Translations under genes and position numbers: made by a program
Part shown: positions 46,642 to 54,108 of the stretch, in pieces
Position numbering within the stretch: the first letter of the stretch is position 1
How the letters are laid out: the number at the start of each line of letters is the position of its first letter
Notes under the pieces: model-generated
What the model was told of the DNA's origin: nothing
The model's database searches: none
The model's input: only the letters and a program-made list of their open reading frames with translations
Source of the DNA: an uncultured Planktomarina sp.
GTDB lineage: Bacteria > Pseudomonadota > Alphaproteobacteria > Rhodobacterales > Rhodobacteraceae
Length of the DNA stretch: 64,000 nt
NCBI GenBank assembly: GCA_905182455.1
Contig: CAJJBJ010000002.1
Coordinates: forward strand, 496,001-560,000
Direction of reading: 5' to 3'

Positions 46642-48047
46642 CTATTTTACCGGTGGAGTCTTTTTGGGTTTGGCCGCGGCCGCCTTTTTAGGCTTTGCAG
46701 CAGCCGCTTTAGTAGTTTTTGCAGCAGGCACCTTGGCAGCCTTCGCAGCTGGCGCTTTAGCAACCTTCGCAGCTGGCGCTTTCGTAGTTTTCGCAGCTGA
46801 CCCTTTAGCAGCACCTTCGCAGCAGTGGCCTTGGCTGCCTTCGAAGCAGGCGCTTTAACAGCCCTTACCGGCTTGGCCACGACAACCTCTTCCCCAAGAA
46901 CTTCCGCAACCCAAAGAGAATGGTGTTCACGCGCCCACTGCTCTTCCACTTCACCCGATCCCATAGCATCGTAAGCGCCTTCCATACCGACAGTTCCGAT
47001 ATAGATATGCGCTAAAATAATCGCCATTAGCACAAAGCTGACGATGGAGTGCCAAAGCTGGGCATATTGCATTTCTTCGTGAGGAGCCAAAGTTTCACGC
47101 AGCTCACCAAAACCAAGCAATCCACCAATGCCCGTGGCATTGATCTTCGCAAAGGTCGCGGCAAACATGTTAAGCTCGAAAGGAAACAGCAGCGACACGC
47201 CCGACACAGAGATCGAAAGCCCAAGGACGATGACCGACCAAAAGATCAGCTTTTGCCCGGCATTGAACTTCTTTGCTGGCGGGTGCCCCTTTGAGAAGAT
47301 GCCGCCACCTTTACGCAGCCAGTTGATGTCACTGCGATGTGGAATATTTTCCGCAACCCACATGACAAAAATCATCCCGAGCGCCAACATAAACGCCCAA
47401 GATACATTGTTGTGCACCCATTTGGAGCCAACAGCGATAAACGAAAACGCGTCATGCCCAAAGGTGGGTATCAAAAACTTGCGGCCAAAGAGCGAAATCA
47501 GTCCGGTCAAACCCAGCAGAATAAAGGATCCTGAGAGCAACCAATGGCCAAAGCGCTCGATTGCCTTAAAGCGTGTGATCTTGCGGCCGGTCTTTTCACC
47601 GTCAATTTTAATGCGGCCACGGTACATGAAAAAGGCGGCCAGCAGGGCAATCATGCCCATCAAGAGCGCGCCGCCATATGTGGCCAGCGGTCCTGAACGA
47701 AATTTCAACCAACTCATGCCACCGTCTTGGATTAAGACTGTCGCGGCGGGGCCGGTGTTGGAGGCAGTGATGTCAGCAGAGCCAAAGCGCAGGGCGCGCC
47801 AGAGTTCTGGATCGGAATTCCCGCCCAAGGTGCCAAGCTGGTTTGTGATATCAGCGGCCCGGCTGGCGTCGCCAGTGGCGTCGCTGCGAAAGCTGTTGTC
47901 CACGGCCTCACCGCTTTGGCGGGCCATAATATCCTCAAGGGTCTGTGCGCCCCCGGTGGCGCTGCGATCAGGCGCGTCGGCGCTTTGCGCACTCGCGGTT
48001 GATAGGAATGACAGGGTCAAAATCAAAGCAATCAAAGCACGCAACAT
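46642..48047 (-). CDS. fdhC: Formate dehydrogenase gamma subunit (cytochrome b556), with frameshifted Lys/Ala tail
   Basis: Membrane anchor that passes electrons from formate to quinone. A signal-like start (MLRALIALILTLSFLSTASA) precedes a periplasmic stretch, then four main helices with heme-ligand histidines (RFGHWLLSGSFILLGLTG, WVHNNVSWAFMLALG, WHSIVSFVLMAIILAHIYIG). The core ends near EVLGEEVVV. After that the reading frame gives a Leu/Arg-rich tail ending at 46647, but with one base restored near 46810 the tail becomes AAKGSAAKTTKAPAAKVAK-type Lys/Ala/Pro repeats ending TPPVK with a TAG at 46642-46644. The repeat frame is very probably the real one. Confidence 0.9.
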
Positions 48048-48065
48048 ATGGTTTCCTCAGAGGTT

Positions 48066-48101
48066 GTTAGGTGAAAAGGGCGACCTAACGAGATCGCCCT
48101 T
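48066..48101 (-). promoter_or_regulatory. Candidate H-type pseudoknot or alternating hairpins upstream of fdhC
   Basis: Two perfect inverted repeats interlock in the 81-bp gap between fdhB and fdhC. Stem 1 pairs 48094-48101 with 48076-48083 (AAGGGCGA/TCGCCCTT). Stem 2 pairs 48083-48089 with 48066-48072 (GTTAGGT/ACCTAAC). In the transcript the order is S1, S2, S1', S2', the topology of an H-type pseudoknot. Stem 1 alone followed by TTTT also resembles a weak terminator. The structure ends about five bases before the GAGGAAA ribosome binding site of fdhC. Confidence 0.5.
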
Positions 48102-48128
48102 CCTATTCACATATTCAGACAGCTGAAT

Positions 48129-48722
48129 TTAGCCGCCTTTTTGGTCGTAGGCTGTACCCCAGCCCCAAGCACCGGAGCCGAAGCCACGAGACACGACCCG
48201 TTCACGGTAGATGCCGGAGACAACGTCGCCGTCACCTGCCAAAAGCGCCTTAGTGGCACACATCTCGGCACAGATTGGCAATTTGCCTTCTGCAATTCGA
48301 TTGCGGCCATATTTGGCAAATTCGGCTGTAGAGTGGTTTTCCTCTGGGCCACCGGCGCAGAAGGTACATTTGTCCATCTTGCCACGTGATCCAAAGTTGC
48401 CAGCTTGTGGAAACTGCGGCGCGCCGAAAGGACACGCGTAGAAGCAATAACCACAACCAATGCAGAGGTCTTTGGAGTGCAAAACAATTCCTTCATCACT
48501 CTGGTAAAAACAGTCTACAGGGCAGACCGCCATACAGGGTGCGTCGGAACAGTGCATGCAGGCCACGGAAATCGACCGTTCGCCCGGTGAGCCGTCATTG
48601 ATCGTGACGACTTTCCGGCGGTTGATGCCCCATGGAACTTCATGCTCGTTTTTACACGCGGTGACGCAAGCGTTGCATTCAATGCAGCGTTCAGCGTCGA
48701 CGAGAAACTTTGCTCTTGCCAT
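48129..48722 (-). CDS. fdhB: Formate dehydrogenase beta (iron-sulfur) subunit
   Basis: Electron-transfer subunit, 197 residues, with ferredoxin-type cysteine sets: CIECNACVTACKNEHEVPWG (Cys13, 16, 19, 23), CMHCSDAPCMAVCPVDC, CIGCGYCFYACPFGAP and CTFCAGG with a later CAEMCATKA. This gives four [4Fe-4S] sites, as in FDH-3 type beta subunits. No transmembrane anchor is present at the C-terminus. It starts 13 bp after fdhA. Confidence 0.95.
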   Translation of the reverse strand: MARAKFLVDAERCIECNACVTACKNEHEVPWGINRRKVVTINDGSPGERSISVACMHCSDAPCMAVCPVDCFYQSDEGIVLHSKDLCIGCGYCFYACPFGAPQFPQAGNFGSRGKMDKCTFCAGGPEENHSTAEFAKYGRNRIAEGKLPICAEMCATKALLAGDGDVVSGIYRERVVSRGFGSGAWGWGTAYDQKGG

Positions 48723-48735
48723 TTCTCAGGTCTCC

Positions 48736-51630
48736 TTATGCTGTCCAGATTTTGCAGAGAGTGGCTTTAGTCTCCTGCATCTGGGTCACTGAATCATAGC
48801 CATAGGTTTGAGCGGTGTTTGAGCTTTCACCCAAAACGAAAGGATCTGCCCCGTCAGGATACTTATCCCTGAGATCGACACCTTCCAAATGGCCGCCGAA
48901 GTGGAATGGCATAAACGCAACGCCCTCGCCAACCCGTTCCGTCACCATGGCCATAACTTTGACCTTAGCTCCTTCGGGGCCTTCCACCCAAACCTGCACG
49001 CCGTCACGAACACCGAGATTATTAGCGTCTCGAGTATTAATTTCAACAAACATATCCTGCTGTAATTCAGCAAGCCATGGGTTTGAACGTGACTCGTCTG
49101 CACCACCCTCATATTCTACCAAACGACCCGAAGTTAGGATCATCGGATACTCTTTCGAGAAGTCTTGTTTCTGGATTGAAGCATACATGGTTGGAAGGCG
49201 ATAGAATTTGCGATCCTCATATGTTGGATAGTCTTCAACCAAGTCACGACGGTTGGTGTAGAGCGGCTCACGGTGAACGGGCACTGGATCCGGGAAGGTC
49301 CAAACAACAGCGCGAGCTTTTGCATTACCAAATGGCGCACATTCATGCGCAATAGCAACCCGCTGGATACCACCGGAAAGATCGGTTTTCCAATTGGTTT
49401 TTACGCCAGCTATACCGTCGATTACCGACCGTTCTGCTGCCGTCAGCTCGTTGTCCCAACCAAGATCTATCAGCATCTGCATTGTAAACTCAGGATATCC
49501 ATCTTTTATATCTGAATCTTTGCTGTATACGCCTTCGGCTAACATGTTGTCGCCATCACGTTCCACACCAAACCGGGCACGGAATGTAAGACCACCCTCA
49601 GAAACACGCTTAGACAAGTCATACAGGTTTGGCGTGCCTGGATGCTTCATATCTGCACTGCCCCAAGACGGCCATGGCAGTCCATAGTAGTCGCCATCTG
49701 CTGGACCACCAACGGCTTGAAGCGTCGTACGGTCAAACGTATGTTGATTTTCCATATGCATCTTAATGCGTTCTGGGCTTTGACCGGTATAACCGATTGT
49801 CCACATACCACGGTTAAACTCTCGCGTAACCGACTCAATATTAGGAGTCTCTGGGTCTTCCATCTCGATATTCCGGAAGAAACGATCAGCCCAACCAAAT
49901 TTATTCAAAAACTTGGCCATAATTACATGATCAGGCAAGCTTTCAAACAACGGATCCACCACTTTATCACGCCATTGGAAAGAGCGGTTCGAAGCAGTAA
50001 CGGAACCACGTGTTTCAAACTGTGTACAAGCAGGCAGCAGGTAAACACCATCGGTGCGGTCGTGCAAAATGGCTGAAACAGTTGGATAAGGATCAACGAC
50101 GACCAACATATCCAGCATCTCCATCGCAGTCTTCATCTCCTTCAGACGAGTTTGTGAGTTAGGAGCATGGCCCCAAAGCACCATAGCACGGACTTTGTCT
50201 GGATTATCCATGTTGTCGGGATCCTCAAGGACACCATCAATCCAACGCGATACTGGAATTCCAGTAAGGTTTTGAAGAGACTTATCTTTGCCTTGCGCAT
50301 CTTTTACAACATCGAACTGCCCCTTAAGCCAGTCCCCGTCTTCCTCCCAAACACGCGCCCAGTGAGCCCAAGCGCCTGCAGACAGGCCATAGTATCCAGG
50401 AAGTGTATGGCTAAGTACGCCCAAATCGGTCGCACCTTGAACGTTGCAGTGGCCACGGAAGATGTTTGTACCACCACCAGATGTGCCCATATTTCCAAGT
50501 GCCAACTGCAGGATACAGTAGGCACGTGTATTATTGTTACCGTTACTGTGCTGTGTGCCACCCATGCACCAAATTACCGTACCAGGGCGGTTGTTGGCCA
50601 AGGTCCGCGCAACACGGCGCAGCTGCTCACCAGGAGCCCCTGTCACACGTTCTACTTCTTCTGGGTTCCACTTGCGGACTTCATCTTGGATTTGATCCAT
50701 GCCCCAAACACGTGTGCGGATGAACTCTTTATCTTCCCATCCATTTTCAAAGATATGCCACAAAATACCCCAAACGAGCGCCACGTCAGAACCAGGACGG
50801 AAACGCACATACTCATCAGCATGAGCCGCCGTACGAGTGAAGCGTGGATCACAAACAATCACAGGTGCATTGTTTTGCTCTTTAGCTTTCAACAGGTGAA
50901 GCAAAGAAACAGGATGCGCCTCGGCTGGGTTGCCGCCGATGATGAAGATTGATTTTGAATTGTGGATGTCGTTGTAGCTGTTTGTCATGGCGCCATAGCC
51001 CCATGTATTCGCAACACCGGCAACTGTGGTCGAGTGACAAATACGGGCTTGGTGGTCAACGTTATTTGTACCCCAATAAGCCGCAAATTTACGGAACATG
51101 TAAGCTTGTTCGTTACTATGTTTCGCAGAACCCAGCCAATAGACTGAATCCGGTCCGCTTTCTTCGCGGATTTTCATCATACCGTCGCCGATCTCATCGA
51201 TCGCCTGCTCCCAGCTGATGCGTTTCCACTCTCCACCCTCTTTTTTCATCGGGTATTTCAAGCGACGTTCGCCGTGTGCGTGCTCGCGCACCGCAGCACC
51301 TTTGGCGCAATGTGCACCTAGGTTAAATGGGCTGTCCCAGCCGGGTTCTTGACCCGTCCATACTCCGTTGCTGACTTCAGCGATGACAGTACAACCCACT
51401 GAACAATGCGTACAAACAGACTTAATCGTCTGTACGGCACCATCTACAGCGGATGCTGCTGAAGCTTGGGTAACTGAACCACCTGTTGCTGAAATGGCCG
51501 CAAGGCCACCAATCGCCAAACCACTTCCGCGCAGAAACGCGCGTCGGTCGACAGATTTCTCTGCAACGTCAGATAGGATTCCAGTCCGTTGGGAGCGTCT
51601 CGCAACCCCGTTGGTCTTTTTCCTTAACAT
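48736..51630 (-). CDS. fdhA: Formate dehydrogenase alpha (catalytic) subunit, Mo/W-bis-MGD, Tat-exported
   Basis: Oxidises formate to CO2 in the periplasm. It is 964 residues. The Tat motif DRRAFLRGSGLAIGG starts at residue 28. A [4Fe-4S] site is CTHCSVGC (Cys73, 76, 80) plus Cys near residue 108 in GAHCAKGA. The metal ligand is Cys198 in ARICHSTTV, so no selenocysteine is needed; the neighbouring HS pair is the conserved catalytic His. The tungstate importer in the same run suggests tungsten may be used. The start follows GGGGAGG. A very long antisense frame is a shadow. Confidence 0.96.
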   Translation of the reverse strand: MLRKKTNGVARRSQRTGILSDVAEKSVDRRAFLRGSGLAIGGLAAISATGGSVTQASAASAVDGAVQTIKSVCTHCSVGCTVIAEVSNGVWTGQEPGWDSPFNLGAHCAKGAAVREHAHGERRLKYPMKKEGGEWKRISWEQAIDEIGDGMMKIREESGPDSVYWLGSAKHSNEQAYMFRKFAAYWGTNNVDHQARICHSTTVAGVANTWGYGAMTNSYNDIHNSKSIFIIGGNPAEAHPVSLLHLLKAKEQNNAPVIVCDPRFTRTAAHADEYVRFRPGSDVALVWGILWHIFENGWEDKEFIRTRVWGMDQIQDEVRKWNPEEVERVTGAPGEQLRRVARTLANNRPGTVIWCMGGTQHSNGNNNTRAYCILQLALGNMGTSGGGTNIFRGHCNVQGATDLGVLSHTLPGYYGLSAGAWAHWARVWEEDGDWLKGQFDVVKDAQGKDKSLQNLTGIPVSRWIDGVLEDPDNMDNPDKVRAMVLWGHAPNSQTRLKEMKTAMEMLDMLVVVDPYPTVSAILHDRTDGVYLLPACTQFETRGSVTASNRSFQWRDKVVDPLFESLPDHVIMAKFLNKFGWADRFFRNIEMEDPETPNIESVTREFNRGMWTIGYTGQSPERIKMHMENQHTFDRTTLQAVGGPADGDYYGLPWPSWGSADMKHPGTPNLYDLSKRVSEGGLTFRARFGVERDGDNMLAEGVYSKDSDIKDGYPEFTMQMLIDLGWDNELTAAERSVIDGIAGVKTNWKTDLSGGIQRVAIAHECAPFGNAKARAVVWTFPDPVPVHREPLYTNRRDLVEDYPTYEDRKFYRLPTMYASIQKQDFSKEYPMILTSGRLVEYEGGADESRSNPWLAELQQDMFVEINTRDANNLGVRDGVQVWVEGPEGAKVKVMAMVTERVGEGVAFMPFHFGGHLEGVDLRDKYPDGADPFVLGESSNTAQTYGYDSVTQMQETKATLCKIWTA

Positions 51631-51746
51631 TTTTTTCCTCCCCGGCTCACTTGGGCTATGCCCTTGCTTGCTTGGTTAACTTTTGAACTCAGACAGTCGG
51701 GCGTCACGCAACCAGTCGTCTGGGGTTAGTATAGTGAAACAGCGAA

Positions 51747-51938
51747 CTAAAAGCGGGCGCTGTTGAGGTAAGCGCGAGTATGCGCCGTGTCTTGCATCAT
51801 GTCTGACGACAGGTCAGCTGTGCTAGCTTCGGCCGCATTTGCGCCTGAAGCAATTGCCACAACAGCCGCGGGTGCAGCTGTTCCAGCAATCTTTAGAAAA
51901 TCGCGGCGACTTGTGCCGTCTTCGGTTTTCTTGCTCAT
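51747..51938 (-). CDS. Small Tat-signal protein of the formate dehydrogenase region
   Basis: A 63-residue protein with a Tat motif (SRRDFLKIAGTAAP) and an Ala-rich hydrophobic core, then the mature tail STADLSSDMMQDTAHTRAYLN. It belongs to the short Tat-leader family commonly found just before fdhA. The ATG at 51936-51938 is chosen; a longer start adds 18 residues. Role unknown; assistance of Tat export or assembly of FdhA is an inference from the constant neighbourhood. Confidence 0.82.
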   Translation of the reverse strand: MSKKTEDGTSRRDFLKIAGTAAPAAVVAIASGANAAEASTADLSSDMMQDTAHTRAYLNSARF

Positions 51939-51993
51939 TGGGATGTCTCCCTCCTGGTTAATGGCGAAACGTTCGCCAAGTTTTTGCGACAAA

Positions 51994-52599
51994 CTAAGCC
52001 GCAGTCATTCTGAACGCTTCGCGTTCAATCTCGATAAAAGCCCGACCTACGCTGCCTATAGAGGCGTAGAGGATCGAGTTTTTCGCCCCCTCAAGGTCGG
52101 AAAAGAAATGCCCGGCCCAAGGTGCTATATGCCGGTTGAAGAAAAGTTTTTGGTCGTTCAAATCTACCGGCGCTACGAAGCGCCCTACGATCATCCCACC
52201 CATCATTTCCATCAATGAGGCAATATTGTCTTCCGGCTCAAACACATTTGGCGAGCGCACCATGCCGCGTGTTGACATGTCCGTGCGCAGCGTAGCGAGT
52301 GGTTTTTCGTTGAGAAATCCAGTAAGGTAGTAGCTGGCATAGGGCAGTAATTCACCACGTCCCAAGCCCACAAACAATGCGTTGAACTCGCTTTCAACTT
52401 TCTTAGGCTTTGACACCCGAGCGACCCGCGACAGGCTGCTTATGGCTTTGCCAAGCTCACCATCATCTCCAGACAGGCCAACGCATTGATTGATCAGTAG
52501 CTGATCCGGTGGTCCAGACAGCATCAAGCCAAGAAAGTTATAAAGGTCAGCGCGCAAACGATCCTCTGAAGCGACTTTAATTTCTTGAGCAACGTTCAC
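51994..52599 (-). CDS. TorD/DmsD-family molybdoenzyme chaperone
   Basis: All-helical cytoplasmic chaperone (201 residues) that binds the Tat leader of a molybdo- or tungsto-enzyme until its cofactor is inserted. The N-terminal ADLYNFLGLMLSGPPDQLL and the central ELLPYASYYLTGFLNEKPLA (carrying the conserved PYxS-type motif) match the family. It overlaps the DUF3306 gene by four bases. FdhA is the obvious client. Confidence 0.9.
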   Translation of the reverse strand: MNVAQEIKVASEDRLRADLYNFLGLMLSGPPDQLLINQCVGLSGDDGELGKAISSLSRVARVSKPKKVESEFNALFVGLGRGELLPYASYYLTGFLNEKPLATLRTDMSTRGMVRSPNVFEPEDNIASLMEMMGGMIVGRFVAPVDLNDQKLFFNRHIAPWAGHFFSDLEGAKNSILYASIGSVGRAFIEIEREAFRMTAA

Positions 52600-53204
52600 G
52601 CAGCATTCTCCTCAATTACAAATTTCATCCGACGCGGTGATGGGGATAACAAATCCACATGCTCCTCTTCCAGCTCAGCATAAGATTCGACAGCCTCGGC
52701 ACTTTCAGCATCGTCTTCAGAAACCGCCATGAGCGTCTCTGCTTCGTCCTCAACCTCTTCCTCCAAAACCTCAGGTTCTGTCGGGTTCTCACGTTCTTCA
52801 GCCTGACGGGCCATTTCTTGGACATGTTTCAACATGCCCTTGCCCACCTGATATGCGGTTTGGATATTCTCAACAGCCATGGCCGCGTCGGTAAAGTCCT
52901 CGCCATAATCCACCAGCATGTCAACATTTGCTAAGACCGGATTGGAACGCCACAGGGTGCGTAGCGCGCGGCGCCGGATTCGATCCGGCACGGCCTTGGA
53001 CATAAATACTGAAAAATCATCGCCCATTACCAATGTGTCAGGATCAGGTAAATCTAACTCCTCAAGCAACTCTGCATCAGTTTTCTCTTCCAACACTGCA
53101 TGTTGTTCTGCCAATACAAGCTGTTCAACTGCGGCTTGTTCAGCTAGCGTTTCAGCTTCCACCTTCGCCTTACGGCGGGCCCAAAAGTCCTGCTCACCGC
53201 TCAA
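52596..53204 (-). CDS. DUF3306 domain protein (formate dehydrogenase accessory)
   Basis: A 202-residue soluble acidic protein. The DUF3306 core is SGEQDFWARRKAKVEAE at the start and PDRIRRRALRTLWRSNPVLAN abridged here as RRRALRTLWRSNPVLA near residue 80, followed by VDYGEDFTDAA. The C-terminal 70 residues are nearly all Glu/Ala/Val. Found with DUF3305 and TorD at fdh loci; function unknown. Overlaps its neighbours on both sides by four bases. Confidence 0.88.
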   Translation of the reverse strand: MSGEQDFWARRKAKVEAETLAEQAAVEQLVLAEQHAVLEEKTDAELLEELDLPDPDTLVMGDDFSVFMSKAVPDRIRRRALRTLWRSNPVLANVDMLVDYGEDFTDAAMAVENIQTAYQVGKGMLKHVQEMARQAEERENPTEPEVLEEEVEDEAETLMAVSEDDAESAEAVESYAELEEEHVDLLSPSPRRMKFVIEENAA

Positions 53205-53785
53205 TGCACCGTCTCCTTCGCGGACGGCGCACGGTAAACATCTGAGGTTTGACGAATACGCGCATCACCGATACCATTTTCCTCACGGTCGACACGACTT
53301 TTGTCACGGCGACGTTTTATGAACACTTCATCTTCGTGGTGCTGCTCTACGTAATCCCGGATCCATGCCACCAAACCCTCGGGCATAGGCACTTTTTCGA
53401 CAAGCTCTTCACCCGTGTCTGCATAGTCTTGGGCTTCGTATGGCGAAGCAGTTGCCAAAACCACATCCAGAGGATCAGCCCCTTCGCTCTCGCGCATTAC
53501 AACGTAGATCGCAGGGATCTTGGTCGACAGGCCATGCAGATAAGCTTCCGTATCTGTCCTGAACAATTCAAGCGGTACTGTTGCGGCATGGTATTCGATA
53601 ACGTCGCCATCGCGGCGCAGCTCTTTCCAATGAGCCGGACCCGCTCCGGGTAAAACCGCAACGGCCTTCCAAACGTGATCGACCCAGCGCGTCACGCCGG
53701 GAACTTTGCGGATAACAATCCCCAAAGGTATCGATACAGATTTTTGAACAAGTGCGTGCAATTTCTTCTCAGTATTTAAAACCAT
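53201..53785 (-). CDS. DUF3305 domain protein (formate dehydrogenase accessory)
   Basis: A 194-residue soluble protein. The core reads SIPLGIVIRKVPGVTRWVDH, VWKAVAVLPGAGPAHWKEL and LVAWIRDYVEQHHEDEVFIK, with the C-terminal basic RRRDKSRVDREENGIGD. First gene of the long fdh accessory-structural-tup run. The ATG at 53783-53785 lacks an obvious ribosome binding site, and a -10-like GTATAC lies 8-13 bases upstream, so it may have a very short leader. A palindrome 20 bases upstream may control it. Confidence 0.88.
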   Translation of the reverse strand: MVLNTEKKLHALVQKSVSIPLGIVIRKVPGVTRWVDHVWKAVAVLPGAGPAHWKELRRDGDVIEYHAATVPLELFRTDTEAYLHGLSTKIPAIYVVMRESEGADPLDVVLATASPYEAQDYADTGEELVEKVPMPEGLVAWIRDYVEQHHEDEVFIKRRRDKSRVDREENGIGDARIRQTSDVYRAPSAKETVH

Positions 53786-53805
53786 ATTTCGTATACAATG
53801 AATGA

Positions 53806-53819
53806 CGTTTGGCCAAACG
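53806..53819. promoter_or_regulatory. Perfect 14-bp palindrome upstream of DUF3305 (candidate operator)
   Basis: CGTTTGGCCAAACG reads the same on both strands and centres 27 bp upstream of the DUF3305 ATG, next to a -10-like GTATAC. Its place fits an operator for the fdh run. The regulator is not in the window. Confidence 0.5.
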
Positions 53820-53855
53820 GGAAGCTATTTTTTTAAAATGTTAAACAAAATACTA

Positions 53856-53882
53856 AAATGCTGCTATGCGGCATTTTTTTTT
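53856..53882 (+). terminator. Orphan terminator-like hairpin in the fdh divergent gap
   Basis: Nine-pair stem AAATGCTGC/GCGGCATTT (one G-U pair), three-base loop, followed by a run of T on the plus strand. No gene lies upstream on the plus strand, so it may end a short RNA starting near 53.80 kb or insulate the divergent promoters. On the minus strand it is followed by a shorter T-rich stretch, so it may work both ways. Confidence 0.55.
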
Positions 53883-53911
53883 CATTGGATTTGAGAATGT
53901 TTAGGCCAATT

Positions 53912-53941
53912 TTGAACTAAACAGCATATTATGTGTATAGA
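53912..53941 (+). promoter_or_regulatory. Candidate sigma-70-like promoter of the ferredoxin gene
   Basis: TTGAAC, an 18-base spacer and TATAGA with TG just upstream, in an AT-rich stretch 170 bp before the TTG start at 54109. It is downstream of the orphan terminator. The rest of 53786-54108 is AT-rich with no other recognisable feature. Confidence 0.3.
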
Positions 53942-54108
53942 CAAAGCTTTTCCGAGTATTTTTATCAGGTATTAAAGAAATTTCATTCGCAGACGCAGCA
54001 TTTAGCGCTGTTAGAAACTACAAAAGAAATACGGTTTACGAATTGCGCAAATCAGGTCAGACCTACTGCAGCGCCGCCGTGTTCGGCCCGCGATCGAGGA
54101 GAATCAAA

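Noticed and set aside
47128-48126. 332-codon plus-strand open frame across fdhC
   Set aside because: It is antisense to a conserved gene, has no ribosome binding site, and its sequence is Ser/Pro/Lys-rich without any domain.
50167-50952. 261-codon plus-strand open frame inside fdhA
   Set aside because: Antisense shadow of fdhA; composition is not protein-like and no start context is seen.
51031-51048. Selenocysteine in FdhA
   Set aside because: The metal-ligand codon is TGT (Cys198), not TGA, and no SECIS-like hairpin is needed.
53933-54108. N-terminal extension of the ferredoxin from GTG 53933
   Set aside because: The sequence does not match the family, and a proper TTG start with a good ribosome binding site lies at 54109 in the other frame.
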